Below are positions 36,610 to 45,746 of a DNA stretch of 64,000 nucleotides, one piece after another (position 1 is the stretch's first letter; each line of letters opens with the position of its first letter). The stretch comes from Bradyrhizobium iriomotense (GTDB taxonomy: Bacteria > Pseudomonadota > Alphaproteobacteria > Rhizobiales > Xanthobacteraceae), in contig NZ_BSOW01000012.1 in the NCBI RefSeq assembly GCF_030160715.1, positions 186,001 to 250,000 on the forward strand, read 5' to 3'. The position numbers were made by a program, and so were the translations under genes. The notes beneath the pieces are model-generated. The model made no database searches. It was not told the origin of the DNA and worked only from the letters and a program-made list of their open reading frames with translations.

Positions 36610-37254
36610 ATGCAGGAACTGAACGCCCGGAGGCCACGCACGCTCGTGGCCTCGCTCGCTACCATTGCCATTCTGTCGTCTGCCATTCTGTGTTCGATCG
36701 CGTCGGCGCAGCAGGCAGCGACGGTCCGTATCCGCGGGACCATCGAGACCGTCGACGGCAACATGCTCGGCATCAAGACCCGCGAAGGCAGCGACGTGAA
36801 GGTGCGCATGACCGACAACGTCGCCGTGTTCGCCGTCGTGAAGACCGCGCTGTCGGAGATCAAGGAGGGCTCCTATATCGGCGTCACCGGCATGCCCGAG
36901 CCCGACGGGTCGCAGCGGGCGATTGCCGTGCACATCTTCCCGGAGAACCAGCGCGGCGCTGCCGAAGGTTTCCGTCCCTGGGACGCACGCGCCAACTCGA
37001 CCATGACGAATGCGACCGTGGCCGAGACGGTCAAGGGCACCGACGGCCAGAACATCCTGCTCAAATACAAGGACGGCGAGAAGAAGATCGTGGTGCCGCC
37101 GGACACGCCGATCGTCACCTTCGTCGCCAGCGACAAATCCGAGGTGAAGCCGGGCGCCAAGCTCATCATCTTCGGCGCGGCCAAGAAGGAGGACGGTTCG
37201 CTCGAAGCGGGCCGCGTCAATGTGGGCCGCGACGGAGTGACGCCACCGATGTGA
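36610..37254 (+). CDS. Exported protein, DUF5666-like (paralogue B)
   Basis: 214 residues from ATG at 36610, preceded by GGAGGGACA. Signal peptide LVASLATIAILSSAILCSIA, then VRIRGTIETVDGNMLGIKTR. Ends VNVGRDGVTPPM. A clear tandem duplicate of paralogue A, starting about 120 bp after its stop. Both carry the AxNSxMTNATVAE block. No ligand known. Confidence 0.85.
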   Translation: MQELNARRPRTLVASLATIAILSSAILCSIASAQQAATVRIRGTIETVDGNMLGIKTREGSDVKVRMTDNVAVFAVVKTALSEIKEGSYIGVTGMPEPDGSQRAIAVHIFPENQRGAAEGFRPWDARANSTMTNATVAETVKGTDGQNILLKYKDGEKKIVVPPDTPIVTFVASDKSEVKPGAKLIIFGAAKKEDGSLEAGRVNVGRDGVTPPM

Positions 37255-37580
37255 CTGCCGGCGTCATTTCCGGGGCGGCGCGGCTCTGCCGTCCGGTTTT
37301 GGCTTCGGGGAGCCGTCAAAGCACTGGACCGATCCACGCCAGGTCGCCCCCGGGCTGTGGACGCGCCGGCAGCCTTGCGCGCTGCCGGGCTCCCGGCCCA
37401 TTTTTTGACCGAAAGCCGCCCTTCCTCCGGCGCGGGCCGTCGTATATCAGAGATTTGCCATCGAACCTGCCGATAGTCCTCGGGAGCCAATTGCGATGGC
37501 GACGGTTATTTAATCCAGAGATCGCAATCTGGCCTTAGGTCGACGCTGAGCGCAGACGACTATTTCAACCGGGGTACGGC
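37255..37580. other. 326-bp intergenic stretch
   Basis: No gene recognised. It holds a GC hairpin with a T-run (37384-37406) and the promoter region of the L,D-transpeptidase gene. Confidence 0.5.
37384..37406 (+). terminator. Possible Rho-independent terminator
   Basis: GCCGG (37384-37388) and CCGGC (37393-37397) over GCTC, then CCA and TTTTTT. The stem is short. It is 130 bp downstream of paralogue B. Confidence 0.45.
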
Positions 37581-39125
37581 ATGGCAAATCGATTGACGAC
37601 GGCGCAATCCAGTCTGGCGATGCGGCGTTGGCGGCCTGCCGGCCTTGTCACGATCGCGGCGATGGCCGCGCTGGCGGCGCTGACCACCGGAGCCGCCGCG
37701 GCGAAGCAGGCGCGCCAAGCCGCCGAGGCGGTAGCGCCGCGCACGGCAGGCGAGCCGATCATGGCGATCGTGTCGATCAAGGGCCAGCAGGTCACTTTCT
37801 ACGATGCCGACGGCTGGATCCTGCGCGCGCCGGTGTCGACCGGCACCACGGGACGCGAGACGCCGGCGGGCGTCTTCGCCGTCATCGAGAAGGACAAGGA
37901 CCACCACTCGACCATGTATGACGATGCCTGGATGCCGAACATGCAGCGCATCACCTGGAACGGGATCGCGCTGCATGGCGGTCCGCTGCCCGGCTATGCG
38001 GCCTCGCACGGCTGCGTGCGGATGCCCTTCGGCTTTGCGGAGGATCTGTTCGACAAGACGAACATCGGGATGCGGGTGATCATCTCGCCGAACGACGCCG
38101 CACCGGTCGATTTCTCCCATCCGGCGCTGTTCGTGCCGAAGAAGGACGCGATTGCGGCGGCCCCGGCCCGGGCCGATGCGCTTTCCCGCGAGGCGGATGA
38201 GGCCGTCAGGGCAGCCGACGAGACGAAGAAAGCCGCCGCGACGACGGCGCGCGAGGCCGCATCGCTCCCTGCGACGCTGCGCAATCTGGAACGGCTCAAG
38301 AAGAGCGCCGACGCCGAGCTCGCTTACGCCGACAAGGTGCTCACTGCTGCGAAGACGGATCAGGCCAGGACGAAGGCCGAGGAGCTGAAGCAAAAAGCCG
38401 CGACCAAGGCCGCTGACGCGGCGACGCAGCTCGACACCGCCAAGGCCAACGCGCAGCCGAAGCGCGATGCCGCGGCTGCCGCCAAAGATGCGGCCAAGGC
38501 GGCGGCGACCCGGAAGGCCGAAGCGACCAAGGCGGCGACCGAGGCGAAACTCGCGCTCGAGCCGGTCTCGGTCTACATCAGCCGCGCGACGCAGAAGCTT
38601 TACGTGCGGCGCAATACGCACAAGCCGGCACCGGACGGCGGCGGCGAGGTCTTTGATACGAGCATCGAGGTTCCCGTCACGATCCGCAATCCCGACAGGC
38701 CGATCGGGACGCATATTTTCACGGCCATGGCCAAGAGCGATACGGGCCTGCGCTGGACCGTGGTGACCATCGACAACGTAAACGAAGCCAAGGATGCGCT
38801 CGACCGCGTCACCATCCCGCAGGACGTGCTCGACCGCATCGCGCCGACCGCGATGCCGCGATCCTCGATCATCATCTCGGACGAGCCGCTGAGCAGCGAG
38901 ACCAACTATCGTACCGAGTTCGTCGCGGTGCTGAGCAACCAGCCCCAGGGCGGCTTCATCACGCGCAGGCCCACGGCCCCCGAGGTTGTTGCGAGCCAGG
39001 ACGGCTGGGACGATAATGGCTTCGGCTTCTTCTTCCAGCGCAATCCCAATCCGCAGCCGCAGCCCGGTTATGCGCGCCGGCGTGGCAGCGGTCAGTATTG
39101 GCAGCCGCAACAGGGCTGGTGGTAA
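37581..39125 (+). CDS. L,D-transpeptidase (YkuD) with a second, apparently inactive domain
   Basis: 514 residues. Membrane anchor or signal at 18-32 (GLVTIAAMAALAALTTGAAA). The first YkuD domain spans about 50-170 with the catalytic motif HGGPLPGYAASHGCVRMP (Cys near residue 146). Residues 190-320 are an Ala/Lys-rich helical stretch, probably coiled coil. From about 325 (VYISRATQKLYVRR, IGTHIFTAM) a second domain resembles YkuD but has no SHGC motif; the end is Gln/Pro-rich. Makes 3-3 crosslinks or attaches proteins to peptidoglycan. The gene converges with the hydroxyacid oxidase. Confidence 0.92.
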   Translation: MANRLTTAQSSLAMRRWRPAGLVTIAAMAALAALTTGAAAAKQARQAAEAVAPRTAGEPIMAIVSIKGQQVTFYDADGWILRAPVSTGTTGRETPAGVFAVIEKDKDHHSTMYDDAWMPNMQRITWNGIALHGGPLPGYAASHGCVRMPFGFAEDLFDKTNIGMRVIISPNDAAPVDFSHPALFVPKKDAIAAAPARADALSREADEAVRAADETKKAAATTAREAASLPATLRNLERLKKSADAELAYADKVLTAAKTDQARTKAEELKQKAATKAADAATQLDTAKANAQPKRDAAAAAKDAAKAAATRKAEATKAATEAKLALEPVSVYISRATQKLYVRRNTHKPAPDGGGEVFDTSIEVPVTIRNPDRPIGTHIFTAMAKSDTGLRWTVVTIDNVNEAKDALDRVTIPQDVLDRIAPTAMPRSSIIISDEPLSSETNYRTEFVAVLSNQPQGGFITRRPTAPEVVASQDGWDDNGFGFFFQRNPNPQPQPGYARRRGSGQYWQPQQGWW

Positions 39126-39149
39126 GACGCGCTACGTCGCGCGGGTCGT

Positions 39150-40286
39150 TTAGACCGCGATGATGTGATCGTCGATCTCGTCCACCCTGTTGACGCCGCA
39201 CAGACCCATGGTGGTCAGCAGCTCCTTCTGGATGATGTCGATCGCCTTGGCGACGCCGGCCTGGCCGCCGGCGCCCAGCCCATACGCATAAGCGCGGCCG
39301 ATCATGCAGGATTTTGCGCCGAGCGCGAGCGCGCGCATCACGTCCTGGCCGGAGCGGATGCCGCCGTCGAACATGATCTCCATCTTGTCGCCGACCGTAT
39401 CCGCGATCTCGGGCAGCACCTCGATCGACGACGGCGCGCCGTCGAGCTGCCGGCCGCCGTGGTTGGATACGACGAGGGCCTGCGCGCCGGTCTTCGCGGC
39501 CTCCTCGGCATCCTCGACGTCGAGGATACCCTTGATGATGAGCTTGCCCGGCCAGATGCTGCGGACCCACTCGACATCCTTCCAGTTCAGCGAGGTGTCG
39601 AACTGTGAGGCGGTCCATTCCGCGAGGCGATTGAGATCCTCGGTATTCTTCACGTGACCGGCGATGTTGCCGAAGGTGCGGCGCTTGCCGCGCAGCACGC
39701 CGGAGACCCAGGTCGGCTTGGTGGCGAAATCGATCAGCTTCGACAGCGACCATTCGGGCGGCACCGTCATGCCGTTCTTGATGTCGGCATGGCGCTGTCC
39801 GATCACCTGGAGATCGACGGTGAGCACCAGCGCGCTGCACTTGGCGGCAATCGCACGCTGGATAAGGTCCTTGATGAAGCCGCGATCCTTCATCACGTAG
39901 AGCTGGAACCAGAACGGCTTCTCGACATTGGCGGCGATGTCCTCGATCGAGCAGATCGACATCGTCGACTGCGTGAACGGGATGCCTGCGGCTTGCGCTG
40001 CGCGGCAGGCGTGGATCTCGCCGTCGCCATGCTGCATGCCGAGCAGCCCGACCGGCGCGAGAACCAGCGGCATGGTCGATGGCTCGCCGAGGATCGTGGT
40101 CGCGGTGTCGCGCTTGGAGACGTCGACCAGGATGCGCTGACGAAACTTGATCTGCTGGAGATCGTCGCGATTGGCGCGCAGCGTTTCCTCCGCATAGGAG
40201 CCGCGGTCGCAATAGTCGAAGAACGCTTTCGGCACGCGCCGCTTGTGCAGCGCACGGAGGTCTTCAATGCAGGTGATATGCTTCAT
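39150..40286 (-). CDS. FMN-dependent alpha-hydroxy acid oxidase/dehydrogenase (LldD-like)
   Basis: 378 residues from ATG at 40286 (MKHITCIEDLRALHKRRVPK). TIM barrel; active-site motif SNHGGRQLDGAPSS with catalytic His and Arg, and the phosphate-binding GGIRSGQDVMRALALGAKS (in part). Probably oxidises L-lactate to pyruvate at the membrane; glycolate or mandelate are alternatives. The in-frame extension to 40526 overlaps a plus-strand gene and is not used. Confidence 0.92.
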   Translation of the reverse strand: MKHITCIEDLRALHKRRVPKAFFDYCDRGSYAEETLRANRDDLQQIKFRQRILVDVSKRDTATTILGEPSTMPLVLAPVGLLGMQHGDGEIHACRAAQAAGIPFTQSTMSICSIEDIAANVEKPFWFQLYVMKDRGFIKDLIQRAIAAKCSALVLTVDLQVIGQRHADIKNGMTVPPEWSLSKLIDFATKPTWVSGVLRGKRRTFGNIAGHVKNTEDLNRLAEWTASQFDTSLNWKDVEWVRSIWPGKLIIKGILDVEDAEEAAKTGAQALVVSNHGGRQLDGAPSSIEVLPEIADTVGDKMEIMFDGGIRSGQDVMRALALGAKSCMIGRAYAYGLGAGGQAGVAKAIDIIQKELLTTMGLCGVNRVDEIDDHIIAV

Positions 40287-40376
40287 GACGTTCCCCGGCC
40301 CGTCCTTGCGTCGACGGATTGAGGGGTCATCTAGCATGGATGGGTGCACAGCCAAATCGTTTGCGAAGAGGCCGCC

Positions 40377-40544
40377 ATGACCAGACCGCGACCCGTGCCG
40401 AAATCCACTGATGCCGAGGAGAAGCATCGCCTCGATGAGGCGCTTGAGGAAGGCCTCGAAGAGACCTTTCCCGCCTCCGATCCCGTCAACGTCACGCAGC
40501 CTCCGCCGAGTCGCGGCGATCGGCACGTGAAGCGTTCGGATTAA
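40377..40544 (+). CDS. Small conserved acidic protein, unknown
   Basis: 55 residues from ATG at 40377: STDAEEKHRLDEALEEGLEE, then TFPASDPVNVTQPPPS and a basic end HVKRSD. The ASDPxxxTQPPP motif is common in small proteins of this order. Role unknown. Lies upstream of glmM, same strand. Confidence 0.7.
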   Translation: MTRPRPVPKSTDAEEKHRLDEALEEGLEETFPASDPVNVTQPPPSRGDRHVKRSD

Positions 40545-40771
40545 CCCGTGAGTTCCATTGCTTCGGGCTTGTTTGGCGAGAGTTCCAATGTTAACAAAGG
40601 GTTACCGGAGCGTTCGCTCAGCCGGGTTCCGTAATGATTCATCATATTTTTTGAAGCCAGGTTAGCTGTGATGGCATTATAAGAACGCCGAGCGAAATCA
40701 GGAATGGCGGAGCCGTGCAAGGCATCCGGTAGTTGTATTGGGGAATCCTGGTTGCCGCGTGGGGGACTCAT

Positions 40772-42115
40772 ATGAGCCGCAAATATTTCGGGACCGACGG
40801 GATTCGAGGCCGCGCCAACGGACTGATCACGCCGGAGCTCGCGCTCAAGGTCGGACAGGCTGCCGGCCTTGCGTTTCAGCGCGGTGACCATCGCCACCGG
40901 GTCGTGATCGGCAAGGACACGCGCCTGTCCGGCTACATGATCGAATATGCAATGGTCGCGGGCTTCACGTCCGTCGGCATGGACGTGCTGCTGGTCGGCC
41001 CGATGCCGACGCCGGCGGTCGCGATGCTGACCAAGTCGATGCGCGCCGATCTCGGAGTCATGATCTCGGCCTCGCACAATCTGTTCGAGGACAACGGCAT
41101 CAAGCTGTTCGGCCCGCAGGGCTTCAAGCTGTCCGACGACGTCGAGAGGCAGATCGAGCAGCTGCTCGACGAGTCGCTCGACAAGAAGCTCGCACAAAGT
41201 GCGAGCCTGGGCCGCGCCCGCCGCATCGACGGCGTGCATGACCGCTACATCGAATTCGCCAAGCGCACGCTGCCGCGCGATCTGTCGCTCGACGGGCTGC
41301 GCGTCGTGGTCGATTGCGCCAATGGCGCCGCCTACAAGGTGGTGCCGGAAGCGCTGTGGGAATTGGGCGCCGACGTCGTGCCGATCGGCGTCGAGCCCGA
41401 CGGCTTCAACATCAACAAGGAATGCGGCTCGACCTCGCCGGAAGCGCTGTCGAAGAAGGTGCGCGAGATGCGCGCCGACATCGGCATCGCGCTCGACGGT
41501 GATGCCGATCGCGTCATCCTGGTCGACGAGCGCGGCCACATCGTCGATGGCGACCAGCTGCTCGCGGTGATCGCGCAGAGCTGGAAGGAAGACGGACGGC
41601 TGGCGCGACCCGGCATCGTCGCGACCGTGATGTCCAATCTCGGGCTCGAACGTTTCCTGAAGGGGCAGGGGCTCGACCTCGTGCGCACGCCGGTCGGCGA
41701 CCGCTACGTGCTCGAGCAGATGCTGAGCGGCGGCTACAATCTCGGCGGCGAGCAGTCCGGCCACATCATCCTGTCCGACTATGCCACCACCGGCGACGGC
41801 TTCGTTGCCGCCTTGCAGGTGCTGGCGGTGGTGCAGAAGCTGCGCCGTCCGGTCTCCGAAGTCTGCCATCGCTTCGATCCGCTGCCCCAGATCCTGAAGA
41901 ACGTCCGCTACAAGAGCGGCAAGCCGCTCGACGACAGCGACGTGAAGTCGGCGATCTCCGACGGCGAGAAACGGCTCAACGGCCACGGCCGGCTCCTGAT
42001 CCGCTCCTCCGGCACCGAGCCCGTGATCCGCGTGATGGGCGAGGGCGAGGACCGCATCCTGGTCGAGGAAGTCGTCGATACCATCGTCTCCGCACTCGGA
42101 CAGGCTGCGGCTTAA
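40772..42115 (+). CDS. glmM: Phosphoglucosamine mutase
   Basis: 447 residues from ATG at 40772 (MSRKYFGTDGIRGRANGLIT). Phosphoserine motif ISASHNLFEDNGIK near residue 100, metal loop ALDGDADRVILVD, GEQSGHIILS sugar loop and the C-terminal RSSGTEPVIRVMGEGED. Converts glucosamine 6-P to glucosamine 1-P for peptidoglycan and lipid A precursors. An upstream in-frame ATG at 40733 adds 13 unsupported residues. Confidence 0.97.
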   Translation: MSRKYFGTDGIRGRANGLITPELALKVGQAAGLAFQRGDHRHRVVIGKDTRLSGYMIEYAMVAGFTSVGMDVLLVGPMPTPAVAMLTKSMRADLGVMISASHNLFEDNGIKLFGPQGFKLSDDVERQIEQLLDESLDKKLAQSASLGRARRIDGVHDRYIEFAKRTLPRDLSLDGLRVVVDCANGAAYKVVPEALWELGADVVPIGVEPDGFNINKECGSTSPEALSKKVREMRADIGIALDGDADRVILVDERGHIVDGDQLLAVIAQSWKEDGRLARPGIVATVMSNLGLERFLKGQGLDLVRTPVGDRYVLEQMLSGGYNLGGEQSGHIILSDYATTGDGFVAALQVLAVVQKLRRPVSEVCHRFDPLPQILKNVRYKSGKPLDDSDVKSAISDGEKRLNGHGRLLIRSSGTEPVIRVMGEGEDRILVEEVVDTIVSALGQAAA

Positions 42116-42238
42116 GGCGCATCGATACGCGAAGCACGATCGTAGCCCGGCCGAGGCCGTGTCGCCTCACACTGAAACCGGTCAAGCGCATCCCAGCCAT
42201 GGGCGATTGGCGGTGGTTCGGCCACCGCCTGCATCGTA

Positions 42239-43537
42239 ATGAGCGGGTGTGGCAGTTCGCCGCGCCTGCCGGGAATCAATCCCTTGAACAAGCCTGTCGT
42301 CGTCTCCGAGCAAACGCTGACCGAGCCCGTCGTCGTGACCGACGTGGCGGCTGCGGCACGCAAGCCGGGCGCAGGGCCGGCCTATGTCGTGCTCGCCGGC
42401 ATCAGCTTCTCGCATTTCCTCAACGACACCATGCAGTCGTTGATCGCGTCGGTCTATCCGATCCTGAAAGACACCTACGCGCTCGACTTCGCGCAGATCG
42501 GCATGATCACGCTGGCCTTCCAGTTCACGGCCTCGCTGCTCCAGCCGGTGGTCGGGCACTACACCGACAAGAAGGCGCAGCCTTACTCGCTCGCGATCGG
42601 CATGGCCTCGACCTTTTTCGGCCTGCTGCTGCTCAGCGCCGCCCATCAATATCTCGTCATCCTGGTTGCGGCCGCGCTGGTCGGCCTTGGCTCGGCGGTG
42701 TTTCACCCGGAGTCGGCGCGCATCGCGCGGCTCGCCTCCGGCGGTCGCTACGGCTTTGCGCAATCGGTGTTTCAGCTCGGCGGCAGCTTCGGCACGTCGA
42801 TGGGCCCGCTGCTGGCGGCGCTGATCGTGGTGCCGTTCGGGCAGGGCAGCATCGCCTGGTTCTCCTCGATCGCGTTTCTCGCGATTCTCATCCTCTGGCG
42901 CATCGGCCGCTGGTACGCGCCGCAGATCACGACGAAGAAGGAGAAGCCGATTCATGCGCATCCCGACGGGCCAAGCTCGCGGCGCGTCGCGGTCGCGCTT
43001 CTCGTGCTGGTGGCGCTGCTGTTCTCCAAGCAGCTCTACGTCTCGAGCCTCTCGAGCTATTACATCTTCTACCTGATCGATCGCTTCGGCGTGTCGACGC
43101 AGGCAGCGCAAATCTACCTCTTCATCTTCCTCGCCGCGAATGCGGTCGGGGCGTTTCTCGGCGGCCCGCTCGGGGATCGCTTCGGCCGCAAGATCGTGAT
43201 CTGGATCTCGATCCTCGGCGCGCTGCCGTTCACGCTGGCGCTGCCCTATGCCGGGCTTTACGCGAGCGCGGTGCTCACCGTGTTCATCGGACTGATCATC
43301 TCCTCGACGACGTCATCGATCATCGTGTTCGCGCAGGAGCTGGTGCCGCACCGCTTCGGCATGATCTCGGGCGTGTTCTTCGGCGTGGCCTTCGGCATCG
43401 GTGGCCTTGGCGCGGCCGTGCTCGGCAAGCTCGCCGACCACACCTCGATCGAGTTCGTCTATCAGGTCTGCGCCTATCTGCCGGCGATCGGCCTGCTGGC
43501 GGTGTTCCTGCCAAAACTGCCGCAGCACGCGCGCTAA
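42239..43537 (+). CDS. MFS transporter (fosmidomycin-resistance type)
   Basis: 432 residues by the ATG at 42239; a TTG at 42284 (giving LNKPVVVSEQTL) may be the true start because the first 15 residues look non-coding. Twelve hydrophobic segments; MFS motif A-like GHYTDKKAQPYS and GDRFGRKIVIW. Segment SHFLNDTMQSLIASVYPILK is typical of the Fsr branch. Substrate not determinable. Confidence 0.85.
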   Translation: MSGCGSSPRLPGINPLNKPVVVSEQTLTEPVVVTDVAAAARKPGAGPAYVVLAGISFSHFLNDTMQSLIASVYPILKDTYALDFAQIGMITLAFQFTASLLQPVVGHYTDKKAQPYSLAIGMASTFFGLLLLSAAHQYLVILVAAALVGLGSAVFHPESARIARLASGGRYGFAQSVFQLGGSFGTSMGPLLAALIVVPFGQGSIAWFSSIAFLAILILWRIGRWYAPQITTKKEKPIHAHPDGPSSRRVAVALLVLVALLFSKQLYVSSLSSYYIFYLIDRFGVSTQAAQIYLFIFLAANAVGAFLGGPLGDRFGRKIVIWISILGALPFTLALPYAGLYASAVLTVFIGLIISSTTSSIIVFAQELVPHRFGMISGVFFGVAFGIGGLGAAVLGKLADHTSIEFVYQVCAYLPAIGLLAVFLPKLPQHAR

Positions 43538-43664
43538 TTCGACATCCGCAAGCCGCGGCGCCTTCATACATCGTTAGCGATTGTGACGCGGCGTGCCGCA
43601 TTTTTGCAACGCTTCGGCCGCGCGCGCGTGTGGAGTGACAAAAAATCAACCTTAAAAATTAGGG

Positions 43665-43679
43665 TTAAGTGGCGCTTAA
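43665..43679. promoter_or_regulatory. Candidate CtrA site (TTAA-N7-TTAA)
   Basis: TTAA (43665-43668), seven bases GTGGCGC, TTAA (43676-43679), about 80 bp before the outer-membrane protein start. This is the full CtrA spacing consensus of alphaproteobacteria. A chance match is possible in this AT-richer gap. Confidence 0.45.
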
Positions 43680-43759
43680 GCATTTAGTGCCATCGTCCGC
43701 CCGTGAGTTTCAGAAAGTGGGGCGTCCGGATTTGCCTCACCGGCCAAAAGGACGAAGCA

Positions 43760-44614
43760 ATGCGTAGCGTTAAGTCTCTCCTTGCCGCGGGTGCGGCAAC
43801 TTTGATTTCCTCGATGGCGTTTGCCGCCGATATGCCGATTGCGGCGCCGCCCCCGATGTACGCGCCGCCGGCTCCGCCCGCCGACTTCGGCGGCTGGTAT
43901 CTGCGCGGCGACGTCGGCTTCAGCAACCAGCGTGTTGACCGCGTGCTCGACACCAACGCTGCCGCCTACAACAACGTGAACGTTGCGCAGACCGGCAGCT
44001 TCAGCAGTGGCGGCATCTTCGACCTCGGCGCCGGCTATCGCTTCAATAACTGGTTCCGCGCCGACATCACCGGCCAGTATCGTGGCAAGACGACTTTCAC
44101 CGGCCTCGATGTCGTGACCGGCGTCGGTCCGGCCGCCGGTTTTGCCGGCACCAACAGCTACACTGCGACCAAGTCGGAGCTGCTCTTCCTCGCCAACGCC
44201 TATGTCGACCTCGGCACCTGGTGGTGCGTCACGCCGTTCATCGGTGCCGGTGTCGGTACGGCCCGCGTTACCGTCGGCGACTTCATCGACTCCGGTGACA
44301 GCACGAATGGAGTGGTCCAGAGCCGCAGCCTGAACTATGCCGGCTCTGCCTCCAAGTGGAACTTCGCCTGGGCTGCGCATGCCGGTCTTGCCTACAAGGT
44401 CAATCCGAGTCTCACGCTCGAACTGGCCTACAGCTACGTCGACATGGGCAGCGGCATCACTGGTGCCAGCTACTCGTTCGACGGCGTGACCAACACCACG
44501 CACGCGGCGTTCCAGTTCAAGGACATCACCTCGCACGACGTGAAGCTCGGCGTGCGCTGGAATCTCGACAGCCCGCCGGTCTACGCGCCGCCGCCGCTGG
44601 TCACCAAGGGCTGA
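43760..44614 (+). CDS. Omp25/31-like outer-membrane beta-barrel protein
   Basis: 284 residues from ATG at 43760, AGGA upstream. Signal peptide ending SSMAFAAD, then a Pro-rich APPPMYAPPAPP linker and an eight-stranded-barrel pattern from FGGWYLRGDVGFS. The barrel strands end near LGVRWNL, and a Pro-rich tail follows. Typical of the porin/Omp31 family in Bradyrhizobium. A paralogue follows at 44785. Confidence 0.88.
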   Translation: MRSVKSLLAAGAATLISSMAFAADMPIAAPPPMYAPPAPPADFGGWYLRGDVGFSNQRVDRVLDTNAAAYNNVNVAQTGSFSSGGIFDLGAGYRFNNWFRADITGQYRGKTTFTGLDVVTGVGPAAGFAGTNSYTATKSELLFLANAYVDLGTWWCVTPFIGAGVGTARVTVGDFIDSGDSTNGVVQSRSLNYAGSASKWNFAWAAHAGLAYKVNPSLTLELAYSYVDMGSGITGASYSFDGVTNTTHAAFQFKDITSHDVKLGVRWNLDSPPVYAPPPLVTKG

Positions 44615-44642
44615 TCGCAGCCCCAATCGGTTAAGAGGTCTT

Positions 44643-44673
44643 AACGGCGCGGGATCATCCCGCGCCGTTTTGC
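44643..44673 (+). terminator. Rho-independent terminator
   Basis: AACGGCGCGGGA (44643-44654) and TCCCGCGCCGTT (44658-44669) over TCA, followed by TTGC. Separates the two barrel genes. Confidence 0.85.
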
Positions 44674-44784
44674 TTTGCGTAAAATTCATGGCCGGATCGT
44701 GCCGAAATCGCGCAACGCAACCATTGGTTAAGGTTAACGGGCCATGATCATCCGCGACAAGTTCGAGTCCGATGGAGCGTTGCG

Positions 44785-45672
44785 ATGCGTAGGCTTTGGT
44801 TTGTGGCGGCGATATTGGGATCGGTCTCTGCCGCACACGCGGCCGACATGCCGGATCTCCCCGTCCTGCGCGGCGCGCTCACCGACGGCTTGAGCAGGAC
44901 GACGCACAACTGGGACGGCTGGTATGTCGGCGGCGACGCCGGCTACTCCTCCGCATCGGTCGATTTCAGCCAAAGCGTCGTCGGCCTGACGAATTTCATC
45001 TTCCGCGACAGCGTACTTCAGCAGCCGACCGCGAACTGGTCGCTCATGAAGAAGACCACGACGCAAGGAGCGAATTTCGGCGCCTTCGTTGGCCGCAACT
45101 GGCAATGGTACGACGCCATTCTCGGCCTCGAGGTCAACTACAGCTACTTCAACACCATCTCCACGTCGACGACGGGCTCCAACTCGCTCATGATCGTCAA
45201 CCCTGCCGGTGAAACTCGTCCCGCCGGCATTACCAACAATTACGGCGTGACGCTGACCGGCACCGCGGCGGCGCAGGTCAAGGACATGGTCACGTTCCGG
45301 GGTCGCATGGGGTGGGATGGCGGCGACTTCATGCCTTATTTCTTCAGCGGACTTGCCGTCGGCCGGATGGACGTTTCCCGCACCGTGACGAGCAATGTGA
45401 CGTTGCGTCAGGATTCGACGGTGACCGACGTATTCGGCAACACGATCACCATCATCGGGACAACGTACGCTGTTCCGGCGCAGTCGCAGACGCAGTCCCA
45501 ACATAGAACCAACAACTTCGTACCCGGTTGGGTCGCCGGCGTCGGTTTCGAATATTGCCTGTGGGAAGGCTTGTTCGCGCGCGCGGAGTGGGAGTACGTG
45601 AAGTTCTCTCCCGTGATGAATACGAACGTGACGTTGAACAACGTGCGCGCCGGGCTTGGTTACAAGTTCTGA
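44785..45672 (+). CDS. Omp25/31-like outer-membrane beta-barrel protein (paralogue)
   Basis: 295 residues. Signal peptide MRRLWFVAAILGSVSAAHAA, then NWDGWYVGGDAGYSSASVDF as the first strand, with a C-terminal aromatic (VRAGLGYKF), the usual barrel sorting signal. Longer loops, Thr/Asn-rich, distinguish it from the gene at 43760. It has its own promoter region after the terminator. Confidence 0.88.
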   Translation: MRRLWFVAAILGSVSAAHAADMPDLPVLRGALTDGLSRTTHNWDGWYVGGDAGYSSASVDFSQSVVGLTNFIFRDSVLQQPTANWSLMKKTTTQGANFGAFVGRNWQWYDAILGLEVNYSYFNTISTSTTGSNSLMIVNPAGETRPAGITNNYGVTLTGTAAAQVKDMVTFRGRMGWDGGDFMPYFFSGLAVGRMDVSRTVTSNVTLRQDSTVTDVFGNTITIIGTTYAVPAQSQTQSQHRTNNFVPGWVAGVGFEYCLWEGLFARAEWEYVKFSPVMNTNVTLNNVRAGLGYKF

Positions 45673-45746
45673 CGTTCCTTCGCGGCGCCGCGGTTGACAG
45701 GTTTCCTCCGTCCTGATGCTCTGTCGCTGCGATGGGAGCAGCGGCG

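Noticed and set aside
40590..40607. Second CtrA-like site upstream of glmM
   Set aside because: TTAA-N7-TTAC has one mismatch and lies 170 bp from the start; too weak to call.
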